A stretch of 64,000 bases of DNA from Thalassobellus sp050294475. Lineage in GTDB: Bacteria; Bacteroidota; Bacteroidia; Flavobacteriales; Flavobacteriaceae. Position numbers and translations under genes: made by a program. Positions 25,502-34,067 of this stretch are shown piece after piece. The DNA lies in assembly GCA_050294475.1 (NCBI GenBank), contig JBNKOE010000023.1, forward strand, positions 186,001-250,000. Direction: 5' to 3'. The first letter of the stretch is position 1. Every line of letters begins with the position of its first letter. Under the pieces are notes generated by a model. The model did not search any database, was not told where the DNA came from, and saw nothing but the letters and a program-made list of their open reading frames with translations.

Positions 25502-27349
25502 CTATCTACGAGAACGTCTTGGTCTGTCTGAAACTGAATTACTTGATTTTGAGTCTGAACCAGAACGTCTTTCAGACCTGTTAGGTCCAGAACTTTTTGA
25601 TTTAAAATCACCACCAGAACGTCTTGGTCTAGAGTCGTTTCTTGAACCAGAGCGTCTTTCTCCGCCACCGCGTCTATCATCACGACGTTTACCGCCACCG
25701 CCACGTCTGTCGTTACGTCTTCTACCACCACGGTTTTCTGAAACTTCAACATTTACAAAACGACCTTCGTGCTTATAATCTGTAAAGAAAGCAAGTACTT
25801 TTTCTTTTTGTTCGTTTTCAGTATTAAAGAAAGAGAAACTTTCTTTTACTTCAACTTTAAAAACATCATCACGACCAAGTTCAAGAACTTCTTTTAAGAA
25901 GTCTTTTAATTTCATCCAATCGAAACCATCTTTACTACCTACATTAATAAAATAGCGTGTAGAATCAGATTTTCCACCAAAACCTCTACCGCCTTCACGT
26001 CCGTCTTCTCTATCTCTAGAATTTTCAGAAACATTTAAGTTTTTAGCTTTTTGATAGTAATTATAGAAACGTGTAAACTCTACCGAGAAGAATTTTTTAA
26101 TCAATTCATCTTTACTTGTATCAGCAAACAATTCGTTAATATTGGTTAGGTGTTTATCAATTTCGTGATTAATTTCTGTGTTGTGAATTTTATTAGCAAG
26201 CGACATTAATTGCACTTCACAAATATCGGCACCATCAGGAATATCTTTTTTCTCAAATTGTTGCTTAATAATACGCTCAATACTCTTTATTTTACGCACT
26301 TCGCTTTTTGAAACTATAACCATAGAAACGCCCGTTTTTCCGGCACGACCTGTACGTCCAGAACGGTGTGTATACGTTTCTATTTCGTCTGGTAATTGGT
26401 AATTAATAACGTGTGTAATATCATCTACATCAATGCCACGAGCAGCAACATCGGTTGCTACAAGCATTTGTATTTGTTGATTTCTAAATGATTTCATAAC
26501 CATATCACGTTGATTCTGACTCAAATCGCCGTGTAAAGCACCAGCGCTATAACCATCTTCAATTAAGTTTTCGGCTACTTTTTGTGTATCACGTTTTGTT
26601 CTACAAAAAATAACAGAAAATATATCAGGATTGGCATCCGACAAACGTTTTAAAGCTTGGTAACGATCTCTAGAATTAACTAAATAATATTCATGAGATA
26701 CGTTGTTTGTACTTTCGTTTTTATTTCCAACAGTAATTTCCTGTGGGTTAACCATGAATTTTTTAGCAATAGTAGCTACTTCTCTTGGCATGGTTGCAGA
26801 AAATAACCAAGTGTTTTTATCTTTAGGTGTGTGTGAAAGAATATCGGTAATATCTTCTTTAAAGCCCATATTTAGCATTTCGTCGGCTTCATCTAAAACA
26901 CTGTATTGTATTTTAGAAATATCAACCATACGTCTGCTAATCATATCTTTCATTCTACCAGGTGTAGCAACAATAATTTGTGCGCCTCTTTTAACCTCTC
27001 TAGCTTGATCTGAAATGCTCGATCCACCATAAATAGCAACTACATTTAAGCCTTTACAGTATTTACCGTAAGCTTTCATTTCATTGGTTATTTGCAAACA
27101 AAGTTCACGAGTTGGCGATAAAATAAGACCTTGAGTGGTTCTGCTATCTATATCAATTTTTTCTAGCATCGGGAAACCAAAGGCTGCTGTTTTACCAGTT
27201 CCTGTTTGTGCTAATGCAACTAAATCGGTTTCACTTTCTAATAAAATTGGGATTGCTTTTTCTTGTACTTCACTTGGTTTTATAAACCCTAAATCTGTGA
27301 TAGCTCTTAATAGGTCATCATTTAGACCTAGTTCTTGGAATGTGCTCAT
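25502..27349 (-). CDS. deaD: DEAD-box RNA helicase (DeaD/CsdA-like) with RGG-rich tail
   Basis: 615 residues. Q motif plus AQTGTGKT at about 47-54, PTRELCLQ, DEADEM (motif II), SATMPREV (motif III), and HRSGRTGRAGK (motif VI) form a complete helicase core. A DbpA-type RNA-binding domain (about 460-545, with YFINVGSKDGFDWMKLKDFL) is followed by an Arg/Gly-rich tail (RRNDRRGGGGKRRDDRRGGGERR pattern) that binds RNA non-specifically. Likely unwinds structured RNA in ribosome assembly and cold growth. A long hairpin-rich leader precedes it. Frames on the same DNA near 25483-25752 are low-complexity artefacts. Confidence 0.93.
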   Translation of the reverse strand: MSTFQELGLNDDLLRAITDLGFIKPSEVQEKAIPILLESETDLVALAQTGTGKTAAFGFPMLEKIDIDSRTTQGLILSPTRELCLQITNEMKAYGKYCKGLNVVAIYGGSSISDQAREVKRGAQIIVATPGRMKDMISRRMVDISKIQYSVLDEADEMLNMGFKEDITDILSHTPKDKNTWLFSATMPREVATIAKKFMVNPQEITVGNKNESTNNVSHEYYLVNSRDRYQALKRLSDANPDIFSVIFCRTKRDTQKVAENLIEDGYSAGALHGDLSQNQRDMVMKSFRNQQIQMLVATDVAARGIDVDDITHVINYQLPDEIETYTHRSGRTGRAGKTGVSMVIVSKSEVRKIKSIERIIKQQFEKKDIPDGADICEVQLMSLANKIHNTEINHEIDKHLTNINELFADTSKDELIKKFFSVEFTRFYNYYQKAKNLNVSENSRDREDGREGGRGFGGKSDSTRYFINVGSKDGFDWMKLKDFLKEVLELGRDDVFKVEVKESFSFFNTENEQKEKVLAFFTDYKHEGRFVNVEVSENRGGRRRNDRRGGGGKRRDDRRGGGERRSGSRNDSRPRRSGGDFKSKSSGPNRSERRSGSDSKSSNSVSDRPRRSRR

Positions 27350-27435
27350 TCTTGTATAAGTATTCGATTATATTATGTGGTGTTACATAAAGAAGCGAAT
27401 CGACATACTTAAACATTAAACTCCTTGTAACACAT

Positions 27436-27551
27436 CCTCACTCTGAGGAATTTTAGTGAAATTTAAATTTGAAAAGCTTACAAAGCGAATTCAAGTTTGT
27501 AAGTTGAACCAATCTCGTATTTATCAAGAGATTTCAAATTTTATTAATTTC
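27436..27551 (-). promoter_or_regulatory. Structured 5' leader of the DEAD-box helicase mRNA
   Basis: Nested complementarity: AAATTTGAAA (27465-27474) with TTTCAAATTT (27532-27541), inside it CTTACAAA (27477-27484) with TTTGTAAG (27496-27503), then a CCTCA/TGAGG hairpin nearer the gene. With the -7 box at 27558 the leader would be about 200 nt, a length typical of cold-shock mRNAs. Confidence 0.5.
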
Positions 27552-27557
27552 AAGCGG

Positions 27558-27565
27558 CAAAGATA
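27558..27565 (-). promoter_or_regulatory. -7 box TATCTTTG for the helicase
   Basis: Minus-strand match to TAnnTTTG about 210 bases before the helicase ATG. The -33 region overlaps the palindrome at 27580-27599. Confidence 0.5.
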
Positions 27566-27579
27566 AGCTTTTATTTGTC

Positions 27580-27599
27580 ATTCCCTCGTAGGAGGGAAT
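27580..27599. repeat. REP-like palindrome ATTCCCTC-GTAG-GAGGGAAT
   Basis: Perfect 8-base arms and 4-base loop, flanked by GTC and C. Same design as the palindromes in the trp operon. Confidence 0.75.
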
Positions 27600-27631
27600 C
27601 TTTTTAATTGAAACCCAATGATTACTAATGC

Positions 27632-27730
27632 TTTGGGCGTTTTAACACGCTTTCCGCTATATCTTTTTATTGTAGTATTCCTGTTTTTGCAGGAATACTA
27701 CAATAAAAAGGATGCCGCTGTTAAATACGA
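27632..27730. repeat. Structured dispersed repeat with long hairpin
   Basis: Blocks TTTGGGCGTT, CGCTTTCCGCTATATC, a hairpin, GGATGCCGCTGTTAAA. The hairpin has 21 perfectly paired bases from about 27663 to 27683 against 27690 to 27710, with loop TTTTTG. Its tip ATTCCTG...CAGGAAT is itself like the small REP palindrome, as if one element sits within another. Same block order as 22858-22945. Confidence 0.6.
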
Positions 27731-27772
27731 AGTATTCACGATTTCCGAATTATTAAAATAAAATACATGAGT

Positions 27773-27850
27773 AATCGTTAATGCAATTATCAGTTAATAG
27801 AAAGACTTAGTTGGAAGTGTCTTTTTTTTGAGGAGTTTCGTTTAACACAG
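27773..27850 (+). repeat. Dispersed repeat, copy 1 of 2
   Basis: AATCGTTAATGCAATTAT, then AGTTAA(T/C)AGAAAG and further GTTTAAC-ending sequence also occur at 43965-44040 with about three-quarters of positions matching. Confidence 0.6.
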
Positions 27851-28013
27851 TACTTATGAGTAGTTACGTGGTTTCGCACTTAACTTGCAAGTACGCACCA
27901 AACTGAAAATCCGCGAGGATTTTCAGAAGTAGGCGAGAACAAGCAATCACTTATAGCTAATGTTGTGCGTAGTATTTTTTTATTAAGTTCATGGTAAGAT
28001 TTAATTCAAATGT
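27851..28013. other. Cassette-flank region: hairpin and GTTGTGCGTA boundary
   Basis: Perfect hairpin CTGAAAATCC-GCGA-GGATTTTCAG at 27903-27926, then GTTGTGCGTA at 27962-27971. The latter is the exact inverse of TACGCACAAC at 28608-28617, so the two small genes between them are bracketed by a 10-base inverted repeat. Confidence 0.55.
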
Positions 28014-28316
28014 TTACGAAATACATTGAATTCCAACATTGTGTCCTGGTCTTGCTGTTCCGCTATATTTATTTCCTGCAATTGAACTGTAAATTCCACT
28101 CATGGCAGTTACTTTTCCGTTTTTGGAAAATACGAACCTAAATCTTCGTCCATTTTGGGTAGCTTTTACCTCAAAATAGGTGTTGGTCGTAGTCACAACT
28201 TCTAAATGTCCGCACACCATTTGTTGTACGGCAGATGAGTTGTTTACTTCATCTAAATTTAAGGATTCTCCATCTAATGTTAAATCCTCTTCTTTTACAT
28301 TGATTGCTTTACTCAT
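28014..28316 (-). CDS. Hypothetical protein, 100 residues
   Basis: Acidic N-terminus (SKAINVKEEDLTLDGESLNLDEV) then a basic, beta-rich C-terminal half with CGHLEVVTTTNTYFEVKATQNGRRFRFVFSKNGKVTAMSG. No signal peptide, no family recognised. The leader-like acidic front and small size recall peptide-type secreted substrates but no processing motif is clear. It is followed on the plus-strand side by a second small gene; both lie in one unit bounded by an inverted repeat. Confidence 0.5.
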   Translation of the reverse strand: MSKAINVKEEDLTLDGESLNLDEVNNSSAVQQMVCGHLEVVTTTNTYFEVKATQNGRRFRFVFSKNGKVTAMSGIYSSIAGNKYSGTARPGHNVGIQCIS

Positions 28317-28352
28317 GATTTTTAGTATTTAAAGTTAAACTTTGATTAAATT

Positions 28353-28547
28353 TCAATTACAAGGGCATTTTTTTATGGCAGAATTAAGGTTGTCCAAACA
28401 TATTTTTTCTTTTGCTGGGTCTCCATTTGCATTTTGTATGCAGATTGCATAATTAGCTCTGGCTTTTTCAAGACAGTCAATACAAGGTGATTCATTTGAT
28501 TCAGAAATTAATTTTTCGATTTTATCGTTTAGTTCTTTTTCGGTCAT
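28353..28547 (-). CDS. Hypothetical Cys-rich small protein, 64 residues
   Basis: Helical N-terminus (MTEKELNDKIEKLISES) followed by six cysteines: CIDC, YAIC, KIC and a terminal CPC. The spacing could allow disulfides or metal binding. It is upstream of the 100-residue gene on the minus strand, 36 bases apart, so the two are likely co-transcribed. No family recognised. A peptide natural product precursor is possible but no maturation enzyme is next to it. Confidence 0.5.
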   Translation of the reverse strand: MTEKELNDKIEKLISESNESPCIDCLEKARANYAICIQNANGDPAKEKICLDNLNSAIKKCPCN

Positions 28548-28607
28548 GATTACTATTTTAAATGGTTAATTTCAGAATTAAATTTCTCCGTTTCACTTTG
28601 GTCATAT

Positions 28608-28662
28608 TACGCACAACGACTTGATATAAAACCATTTTAATGTTTTATATCTGATGTTAAAC
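28608..28662. repeat. attC-like fold, copy A
   Basis: TACGCACAAC, spacer GACTT, GATATAAAA, loop, TTTTATATC, spacer TGAT, GTTAAAC. Outer AAC/GTT arms and inner arms pair with small unpaired spacers between, the layout of integron recombination sites. Copy B at 32663-32716 is closest to the consensus, with GCCTAAC and GTTAAAC. Confidence 0.4.
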
Positions 28663-28946
28663 AAAGGTAGTTGAAAATTTTTACAAAATCAAGTTTTAAT
28701 CAAGATAAAAACTACTTTTATTTACGTATTTACGCACTAAGTATAATGATATTTCTCCTAGGGTTGAAATGACTCAGAAATTTAAAACTTTGGACAAAGA
28801 GGTAAAGGAAAGAGTAAAAACTAGCGTTAAAGCATTGATAAATAAATTATTAAAGAAAGTATTCGTTATAGCAAATGGATTGCCTTATGATGAAAACTTT
28901 GTTTCAAAATTAGCTTATGATTGCTTGTTTTTTAACTCGGTACTTT
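28618..28946 (+). repeat. ~330 bp island repeat, copy A (full length)
   Basis: Begins GACTTGATATAAAA and ends AACTCGGTACTTT. Copies B, C, D, E and F elsewhere share blocks in the same order: GTTAAAC, TACAAAATCAAGTTTTAA, TTTCTCCTA, GACTCAGA, AAAGAGGTAAAGGAAAGAG, CAAATGGATTG, GATGAAAACTTTGTTTC. Confidence 0.8.
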
Positions 28947-28951
28947 GTTAA
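28769..28951 (+). CDS. Doubtful 60-residue frame inside repeat copy A
   Basis: Open only in copy A. In copies B and C the same stretch meets an in-frame TAG after about 18 codons. The predicted product is lysine-rich and helical (MTQKFKTLDKEVKERVKTSV) with no known family. Either the remains of a gene once carried by the repeat or chance. It is listed because it is the only candidate protein encoded by the element. Confidence 0.2.
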   Translation: MTQKFKTLDKEVKERVKTSVKALINKLLKKVFVIANGLPYDENFVSKLAYDCLFFNSVLC

Positions 28952-28957
28952 GCACAG

Positions 28958-31900
28958 CTATTTTCTTTTATGATTAACCCGTAAACCAAATGAACCATCT
29001 GAAAAACTTGAAATGTAACCTTTTTGTTTCAAATTAGTTAATAGTTCTCTGTTGTCTGGATTGTCTTGAATTTTAGCCTTTTTATCTTTATTTGTGATTC
29101 TCGTATAACTACTATCTAAATTGTTTAAGAACTTTTCTATTAAAGTCTCATCTACGGTAAAAAGATTCTTATTAAATAATTTAATTCTATTTAATATCGA
29201 TACACTTTTACTTGTAATTAAATATTTACAAAGTGACTCATTTATTCGAAATGAACTATCATTTAATATAAGTTGACTTATTAATTTCAAATTCTCCGTG
29301 TTTGATGCAATAGTATCATTAGAACAAGATTCTAAAAACTTAAGTTTTTCTATGCTGTTTAATGTTGTTGATTTTAAAATCAATTCTACATCATTTGCAT
29401 CTAAAATGAGTTCCTCAATTTTTTCAATAAATTTAGCTTTGTGCTTTTCTAATAATTCAATATTTAACTTTTCATAGTTTTCCTTTAAGTTTTCAAAACT
29501 TTTAATCGTTGGACTAATTACTATATTCTTTATTAACGAGTGAACTTTTTCCTCATCAAGATTAGTAATGTCTAAGTCGCTGTACCAAAAAGGAATTGAA
29601 TTTGTAATTAAATCAAATGACACATTATTAATTTTGTTTGATTGCATTAATGTTTTGCAGAATATACCAAAAATATTTTCATCATTAACTTTAGTTGGCA
29701 TTTTGACTTTTGCTAATTCGTTCGCATTTTCAATATTATTAATAAAGCCAATAGTTGAGTTTAATATTTTATCTTCGGATTTTTTGAAAAAGAACAATAA
29801 GTTTTCCCATTTAGGTTCTGCTTTATTATTTTCGATAATATGTGGCAACAAATCGATATTTTCAATAAGTGAAATATCAGAGACTTTTGTAGCTACTTTT
29901 TTAATAAGTTCTTTTTTCCGATTTAAGCTTAAATCGGAATGGTTTAATAAGCATAAATATGTTTTTTCTTCTTCATTAATATTTGTATCAAGCTTTAAGT
30001 AAATATTTGTTATGTAGTCATTAATATTAGCTTCTATATAATTTATAAGGTTATCAGATTTTGAATTTTTAAGAGAAGAGTAATTAGAATTATCAAAGCT
30101 TACTTGTTCAAATTCACCATATTTTTTTATAATCTTACTAACCATTTTTTCGTTAATCTCATAATGATTATTCTCGTAAATAAAGTCTAAAATATTTTCT
30201 GGGGAATTCTCAAAGTCTAAATCAATAAATTTTAATTCTAATTCAGAGATAATATTTATTAGTTTATCATTGTTAGAAGTGATATTTAAAATTTCGGGGT
30301 CTTTTGTTAAATGATTTTTTAGATTAGATTGTTTATCTATTTTAATAATAGATTCAATATCTGCATATTCTATGATGTACTTTAATAAATTATTTAATTG
30401 TTCATCAGAAAATGCAACATCATTTACATAATATTCCCAAATACCAATCCAATAACTACTTAACGTTTTAATAAATAGATTTAAATTTTCTGTTCTCTCA
30501 ATAAAGCCATTTATAAATAGAGTAGAAGTAGAAGATTCATCTTTTAATTTGGTGAAAATGTATTCTAAAGGTGTCTTATTCGTTCTATGATTTTTAAGTA
30601 AAAAATCTAATAAATCATAATTCAAGATGAATTCAGAATTAAAATCAATTGGGTTTATTTTTGAAACAACTTTATCAATTTTTGAAAGTTTATAGTCAAA
30701 CTCTAATTTTTGTCTATTTCTTACATTGATAACGAATTTATAATCACTTCTTGTTATACTACCTTCGTGAAACAAAGAAATGTAATCAATATAATCTTCT
30801 GAAACATATCCATTTCTAATTAATGTTGTGATAAAATCTGTATCTAAATTTTCATTTATATTTAAATCAATTTCTTTATTTGATTGTAATAATTCAGAAA
30901 TTTTTAAATTTCTAGTTATAATCTTTTGTTTCTCAAGCTCTTGAATTTCTTGTCTCAAAGAGTTTGATTTATTTGATTTAAAATCTATTATTTCCTGCTC
31001 TTTTATATCATATGATTTATCTGGATTTACTGAATTTTCAATTTCACTAAAAAGTTTTGGTGTTTTTTTAGTTTGATAATCAAGACGATAATTGTGGTTG
31101 TAGACCGCATATTTATAATAAAGCTTATTTTTTATAAAATACTCAAAATTTTCATCTTCAATTAATTCATCTATTGAAACAATTTCATTATTAATAATGA
31201 ATGAATTAAAATTAGTTAATGTTTCGATCACTCGGATTATATATAATTGGCGGAGTTCTTTAATGTTTTTGAGATTTACTAATTCGAGATTTTTAATATC
31301 TTCTTTTAAAATAAATATTTTTTCTTCTATTCGATTGACCTCTTGATTTACATATTTTGATTTAGCGCTTAGAATGTCATATAAGTAGCCTTCATTTTTA
31401 CTTAAAGAAACAAAATCATTAGGATATTTATTTTTATAAGTAATAATAGCAAATAATTTATTTTGATTTAATGGAGTTTCTCCTTGTTTTACTTTGTATA
31501 AATAAAATTCATTAGTGATATTATGAAGTAATCGCATATCATCAATAAAAAAGGATATGTCCTCAATAAAAGTATCTGTTAAATCATATTTATATTTTTT
31601 CTTTTTTTGTAGTAAAATTTCACTAGAATTTGATGAATTAATTACAGGGATAACTGGAATTATAAAATCAAAAAATTTAATTCTCTCATTATCTGAAAAC
31701 ATATCGTCTCTTACTGCATATATAAATGTGATATTTTTCTTTTTGGTTTTTTCGGAATTGTTTAATAGAAGGTTAATTTCCCTAAGCTTTGTGAAGATTT
31801 CGGTTTCTTCAAAGCGGTCAAGGTCTTCAATGATTACTACATTATAAGGTCTTATTGCAAAAAAATAAAGGATTTCATCTAAGTGATGATTCAATATGGA

Positions 31901-32641
31901 CTTGTTTATGCTTTCTCCAATTCCTATTTCAGCATTTTGAAACTTAAGTTTATTAATTGTTATCGAACTAATAATTCTAATTGATTTATATGTGATAAAG
32001 AATATACCAATTAAAATTATTGCTATACTGCCATAATGTATTATGTTACAAGTAAAATCACTTAAAGGATTATCTTTAAAAACACTTTGGATGAGATAAG
32101 GAGAAAAATAATTTAGTAAGGCTATTATAAATATTAAAATACTAAGGGAGGTTAAAAACAGTTTTTTAGCACCATAACTTTTAATTTTTTTAAATCTTGA
32201 GTCAGGAATATTTTTATCTTCTTCGTGATAAAAAATTTGTTGTAAAATACTTGTTTCTATAAGCCGTAAAAGTTCTTCTTTATCTTTTTCAATAAGGTTT
32301 CCTTGTTCATCAAACTTTGGTTTTTCCTCTTTAAATGTTGCTAAAGAAATATTTAGAAATTTTAATTCAGTTCCTTTGTAGTTTTTTTGGAAAGTTTTCA
32401 GAATTGTACTTTTACCAGAGCCATATGCCCCAGTAAGGGCAATGTTTTTTATATCCTCTTCTTCACGGTTTTCAAGTGCCCATTGTAGAGCTTTTGAGTA
32501 ATGACCTTCTTTGTCTCCATTAGCAATTGGAGAAAGAGATGAATAATCTAATTCTGTTGGATTTTTTTCAGATAATTTAAAATGTAATTTTTCAAGTGTT
32601 TTTGAAAAATCTAATAAGAAATCAAGTAGTTTTTTTTTCAT
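28958..32641 (-). CDS. YobI-type P-loop NTPase, membrane-associated, 1227 residues
   Basis: Walker A GAYGSGKST at residues 71-79, preceded by the family-typical HYSKALQWALENREEEDIKNIALT. Two membrane spans at about 161-183 and 201-223. Walker B NVVIIEDLDRFE at about 267-278, then a sensor-like YAVRDDMF. The remaining ~850 residues are helical repeats without a recognised catalytic domain. The YobI family resembles KAP/STAND NTPases and is suspected to act in conflict or defence, but no activity is proven here. It stands alone between repeat copies A and B, flanked by GTTAAGCAC and GTGCCTAAC. Confidence 0.8.
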   Translation of the reverse strand: MKKKLLDFLLDFSKTLEKLHFKLSEKNPTELDYSSLSPIANGDKEGHYSKALQWALENREEEDIKNIALTGAYGSGKSTILKTFQKNYKGTELKFLNISLATFKEEKPKFDEQGNLIEKDKEELLRLIETSILQQIFYHEEDKNIPDSRFKKIKSYGAKKLFLTSLSILIFIIALLNYFSPYLIQSVFKDNPLSDFTCNIIHYGSIAIILIGIFFITYKSIRIISSITINKLKFQNAEIGIGESINKSILNHHLDEILYFFAIRPYNVVIIEDLDRFEETEIFTKLREINLLLNNSEKTKKKNITFIYAVRDDMFSDNERIKFFDFIIPVIPVINSSNSSEILLQKKKKYKYDLTDTFIEDISFFIDDMRLLHNITNEFYLYKVKQGETPLNQNKLFAIITYKNKYPNDFVSLSKNEGYLYDILSAKSKYVNQEVNRIEEKIFILKEDIKNLELVNLKNIKELRQLYIIRVIETLTNFNSFIINNEIVSIDELIEDENFEYFIKNKLYYKYAVYNHNYRLDYQTKKTPKLFSEIENSVNPDKSYDIKEQEIIDFKSNKSNSLRQEIQELEKQKIITRNLKISELLQSNKEIDLNINENLDTDFITTLIRNGYVSEDYIDYISLFHEGSITRSDYKFVINVRNRQKLEFDYKLSKIDKVVSKINPIDFNSEFILNYDLLDFLLKNHRTNKTPLEYIFTKLKDESSTSTLFINGFIERTENLNLFIKTLSSYWIGIWEYYVNDVAFSDEQLNNLLKYIIEYADIESIIKIDKQSNLKNHLTKDPEILNITSNNDKLINIISELELKFIDLDFENSPENILDFIYENNHYEINEKMVSKIIKKYGEFEQVSFDNSNYSSLKNSKSDNLINYIEANINDYITNIYLKLDTNINEEEKTYLCLLNHSDLSLNRKKELIKKVATKVSDISLIENIDLLPHIIENNKAEPKWENLLFFFKKSEDKILNSTIGFINNIENANELAKVKMPTKVNDENIFGIFCKTLMQSNKINNVSFDLITNSIPFWYSDLDITNLDEEKVHSLIKNIVISPTIKSFENLKENYEKLNIELLEKHKAKFIEKIEELILDANDVELILKSTTLNSIEKLKFLESCSNDTIASNTENLKLISQLILNDSSFRINESLCKYLITSKSVSILNRIKLFNKNLFTVDETLIEKFLNNLDSSYTRITNKDKKAKIQDNPDNRELLTNLKQKGYISSFSDGSFGLRVNHKRK

Positions 32642-32662
32642 AGGTGGTTTTTTCTCATAATT

Positions 32663-32716
32663 GTGCCTAACGACTTGATATAAAATCGTTTTAATATTTT
32701 ATATCTGATGTTAAAC
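32663..32716. repeat. attC-like fold, copy B (best match)
   Basis: GTGCCTAAC, spacer GACTT, GATATAAAAT (32677-32686), loop CGTTTTAAT, ATTTTATATC (32696-32705), spacer TGAT, GTTAAAC (32710-32716). GCCTAAC fits RYYYAAC and GTTAAAC fits GTTRRRY. Confidence 0.45.
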
Positions 32717-33001
32717 GAATGTAGGTGAAAATTTTTACAAAATCAAGTTTTAATCAAGATAAAAACTACTTTGCTTTACGTTTTTACGCACTAAGCATAA
32801 TGGTATTTCTCCTAAGATTGAAATGACTCAGAGATTTAAAATTTTAGACAAAGAGGTAAAGGAAAGAGTGAAAAGTTAGTATTAAAGCGTTGATAAATAA
32901 ATAATTAAAGGAAGTGTTTGTTATGGCAAATGGATTGTTTTATGATGAAAACTTTGTTTCAAAATTAGCTTGAAATTGCTTGTTTTTTAACTCGGTTCTT
33001 T
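32672..33001 (+). repeat. ~330 bp island repeat, copy B
   Basis: About 90% identical by eye to copy A over its length. The 60-codon frame is broken by GTGAAAAGTTAG. It fills the gap between the YobI gene and the next gene, whose last codons run into it. Confidence 0.8.
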
Positions 33002-33490
33002 GTTGGCAACTGGCTTTTTTCTGGCTGTAATTTTCTTAATTATAATTCCGCTTATGAAAGTCGAGAGTATTGTCAAAAATAAAATCATTTTATAATTCAC
33101 GTTATTTTGATGATATTTTAAAACTCCGTCATTTATTATTGGGTTGGTTATAGTTGTTTTTATAAACTGACTTTCAAGAAAGCAATAAAGACAGTAAAAA
33201 AGTGGGATTAAAATCAGATAGACTAAATTCAGTCCGATTATTTTTTTCAGAGAATTAATTTTTAGAGATGTGAAATAAAATCCGATTGGGATTAAAGTCA
33301 TAATGAAAGCAATGTCCGTTTCAAAAATCCGAAAGTCTTTTCCACCATAAAAGCTGAGTTGATAATTTGTAAAATATTTTACTGTTCTACGTGTCAAAAT
33401 TCGATAATCTAATTCGTATCGCATTCCAATAATAAAAGTCAGAATCACGATGATAATAAGTGAAATTAGTTTTAGTTTTTTTGTTCGCAT
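32987..33490 (-). CDS. Hypothetical membrane protein, 167 residues
   Basis: Four hydrophobic segments (about 7-25, 58-77, 84-106, 134-153) with short polar loops. Arg/Lys-rich ends suggest both termini inside. No family recognised. The last ~5 residues are encoded by the end of repeat copy B, so the original C-terminus may have been replaced. Its start overlaps the tail region of a truncated upstream frame (TAAAATG), as in an operon. Confidence 0.5.
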   Translation of the reverse strand: MRTKKLKLISLIIIVILTFIIGMRYELDYRILTRRTVKYFTNYQLSFYGGKDFRIFETDIAFIMTLIPIGFYFTSLKINSLKKIIGLNLVYLILIPLFYCLYCFLESQFIKTTITNPIINDGVLKYHQNNVNYKMILFLTILSTFISGIIIKKITARKKPVANKEPS

Positions 33491-33491
33491 T

Positions 33492-33757
33492 TTAATCCTT
33501 TATTTCTACTAATTCTAAATCTTTAATAACTTGATTAATGTCAAACTCAAAATTTCTTGGAATATTCACAGTCGCAATACTTCCAAGGTCAACCTGCCAA
33601 AATCCGCCTTTTTTTGTCAATTCTTCTCCGAGCATTTGATAATCAGATGCTTTATAGTTTGGTGTTAATCCAAATCTTCGAGTAATAAAATCTGATTCCT
33701 TTAGAATTTTTACAACTTCGTGTTTATTTTCAGAGTTGATTTTAGTTTCAAAAATCA
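33492..33757 (-). pseudogene. 5'-truncated gene fragment
   Basis: An 88-codon open frame with no start codon. It reads ...FETKINSENKHEVVKILKESDFITRRFG... and ends LVEIKD at TAA 33492-33494, 2 bases before the next ATG. Its 5' end is cut at the edge of repeat copy C, exactly where that copy begins (TCAGATGTTAAAC), and an in-frame TAA lies just beyond. Probably the remnant of the first gene of the 167-residue protein's operon. Family unknown. Confidence 0.55.
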
Positions 33758-34053
33758 GATGTTAAACGAATATAGGTGAAAATTTCTACAAAATCAAGTT
33801 TTAATCAAGATAAAAACCACTTTTTTTTACGTCTTTACGTACTAAGTATAATGATATTTCTCCTAAGGTTGAAATGACTCAGATATTTAAAACTTTGGAC
33901 AAAGAGGTAAAGGAAAGAGTGAAAAGTTAGTGTTAAAGCGTTGATAAATAAGTTATTAAATTGAAGTGTTTGTTATAGCAAATGGATTGCCTTATGATGA
34001 AAACTTTGTTTCAAAATTAGCTTATAATTGCTTGTTTTTTAACTCGGTTCTTT
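33757..34053 (+). repeat. ~330 bp island repeat, copy C (left end missing)
   Basis: Starts at GATGTTAAACGAA, so the first ~40 bases including half of the attC-like fold are lost. The rest matches copies A and B, with the frame broken by the same TAG as in B. Confidence 0.75.
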
Positions 34054-34067
34054 GTTGGAAAATCGTT

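Noticed and set aside
25483..25752. 89-residue frame, low-complexity valine/aspartate-rich
   Set aside because: It is another reading of the Arg/Gly-rich tail of the DEAD-box helicase gene on the same strand; the composition follows from the repetitive codons.
29568..30002. 144-residue hydrophobic frame on the plus strand
   Set aside because: Antisense to the YobI-type gene; hydrophobicity is a mirror of its Asn/Lys/Glu codons.
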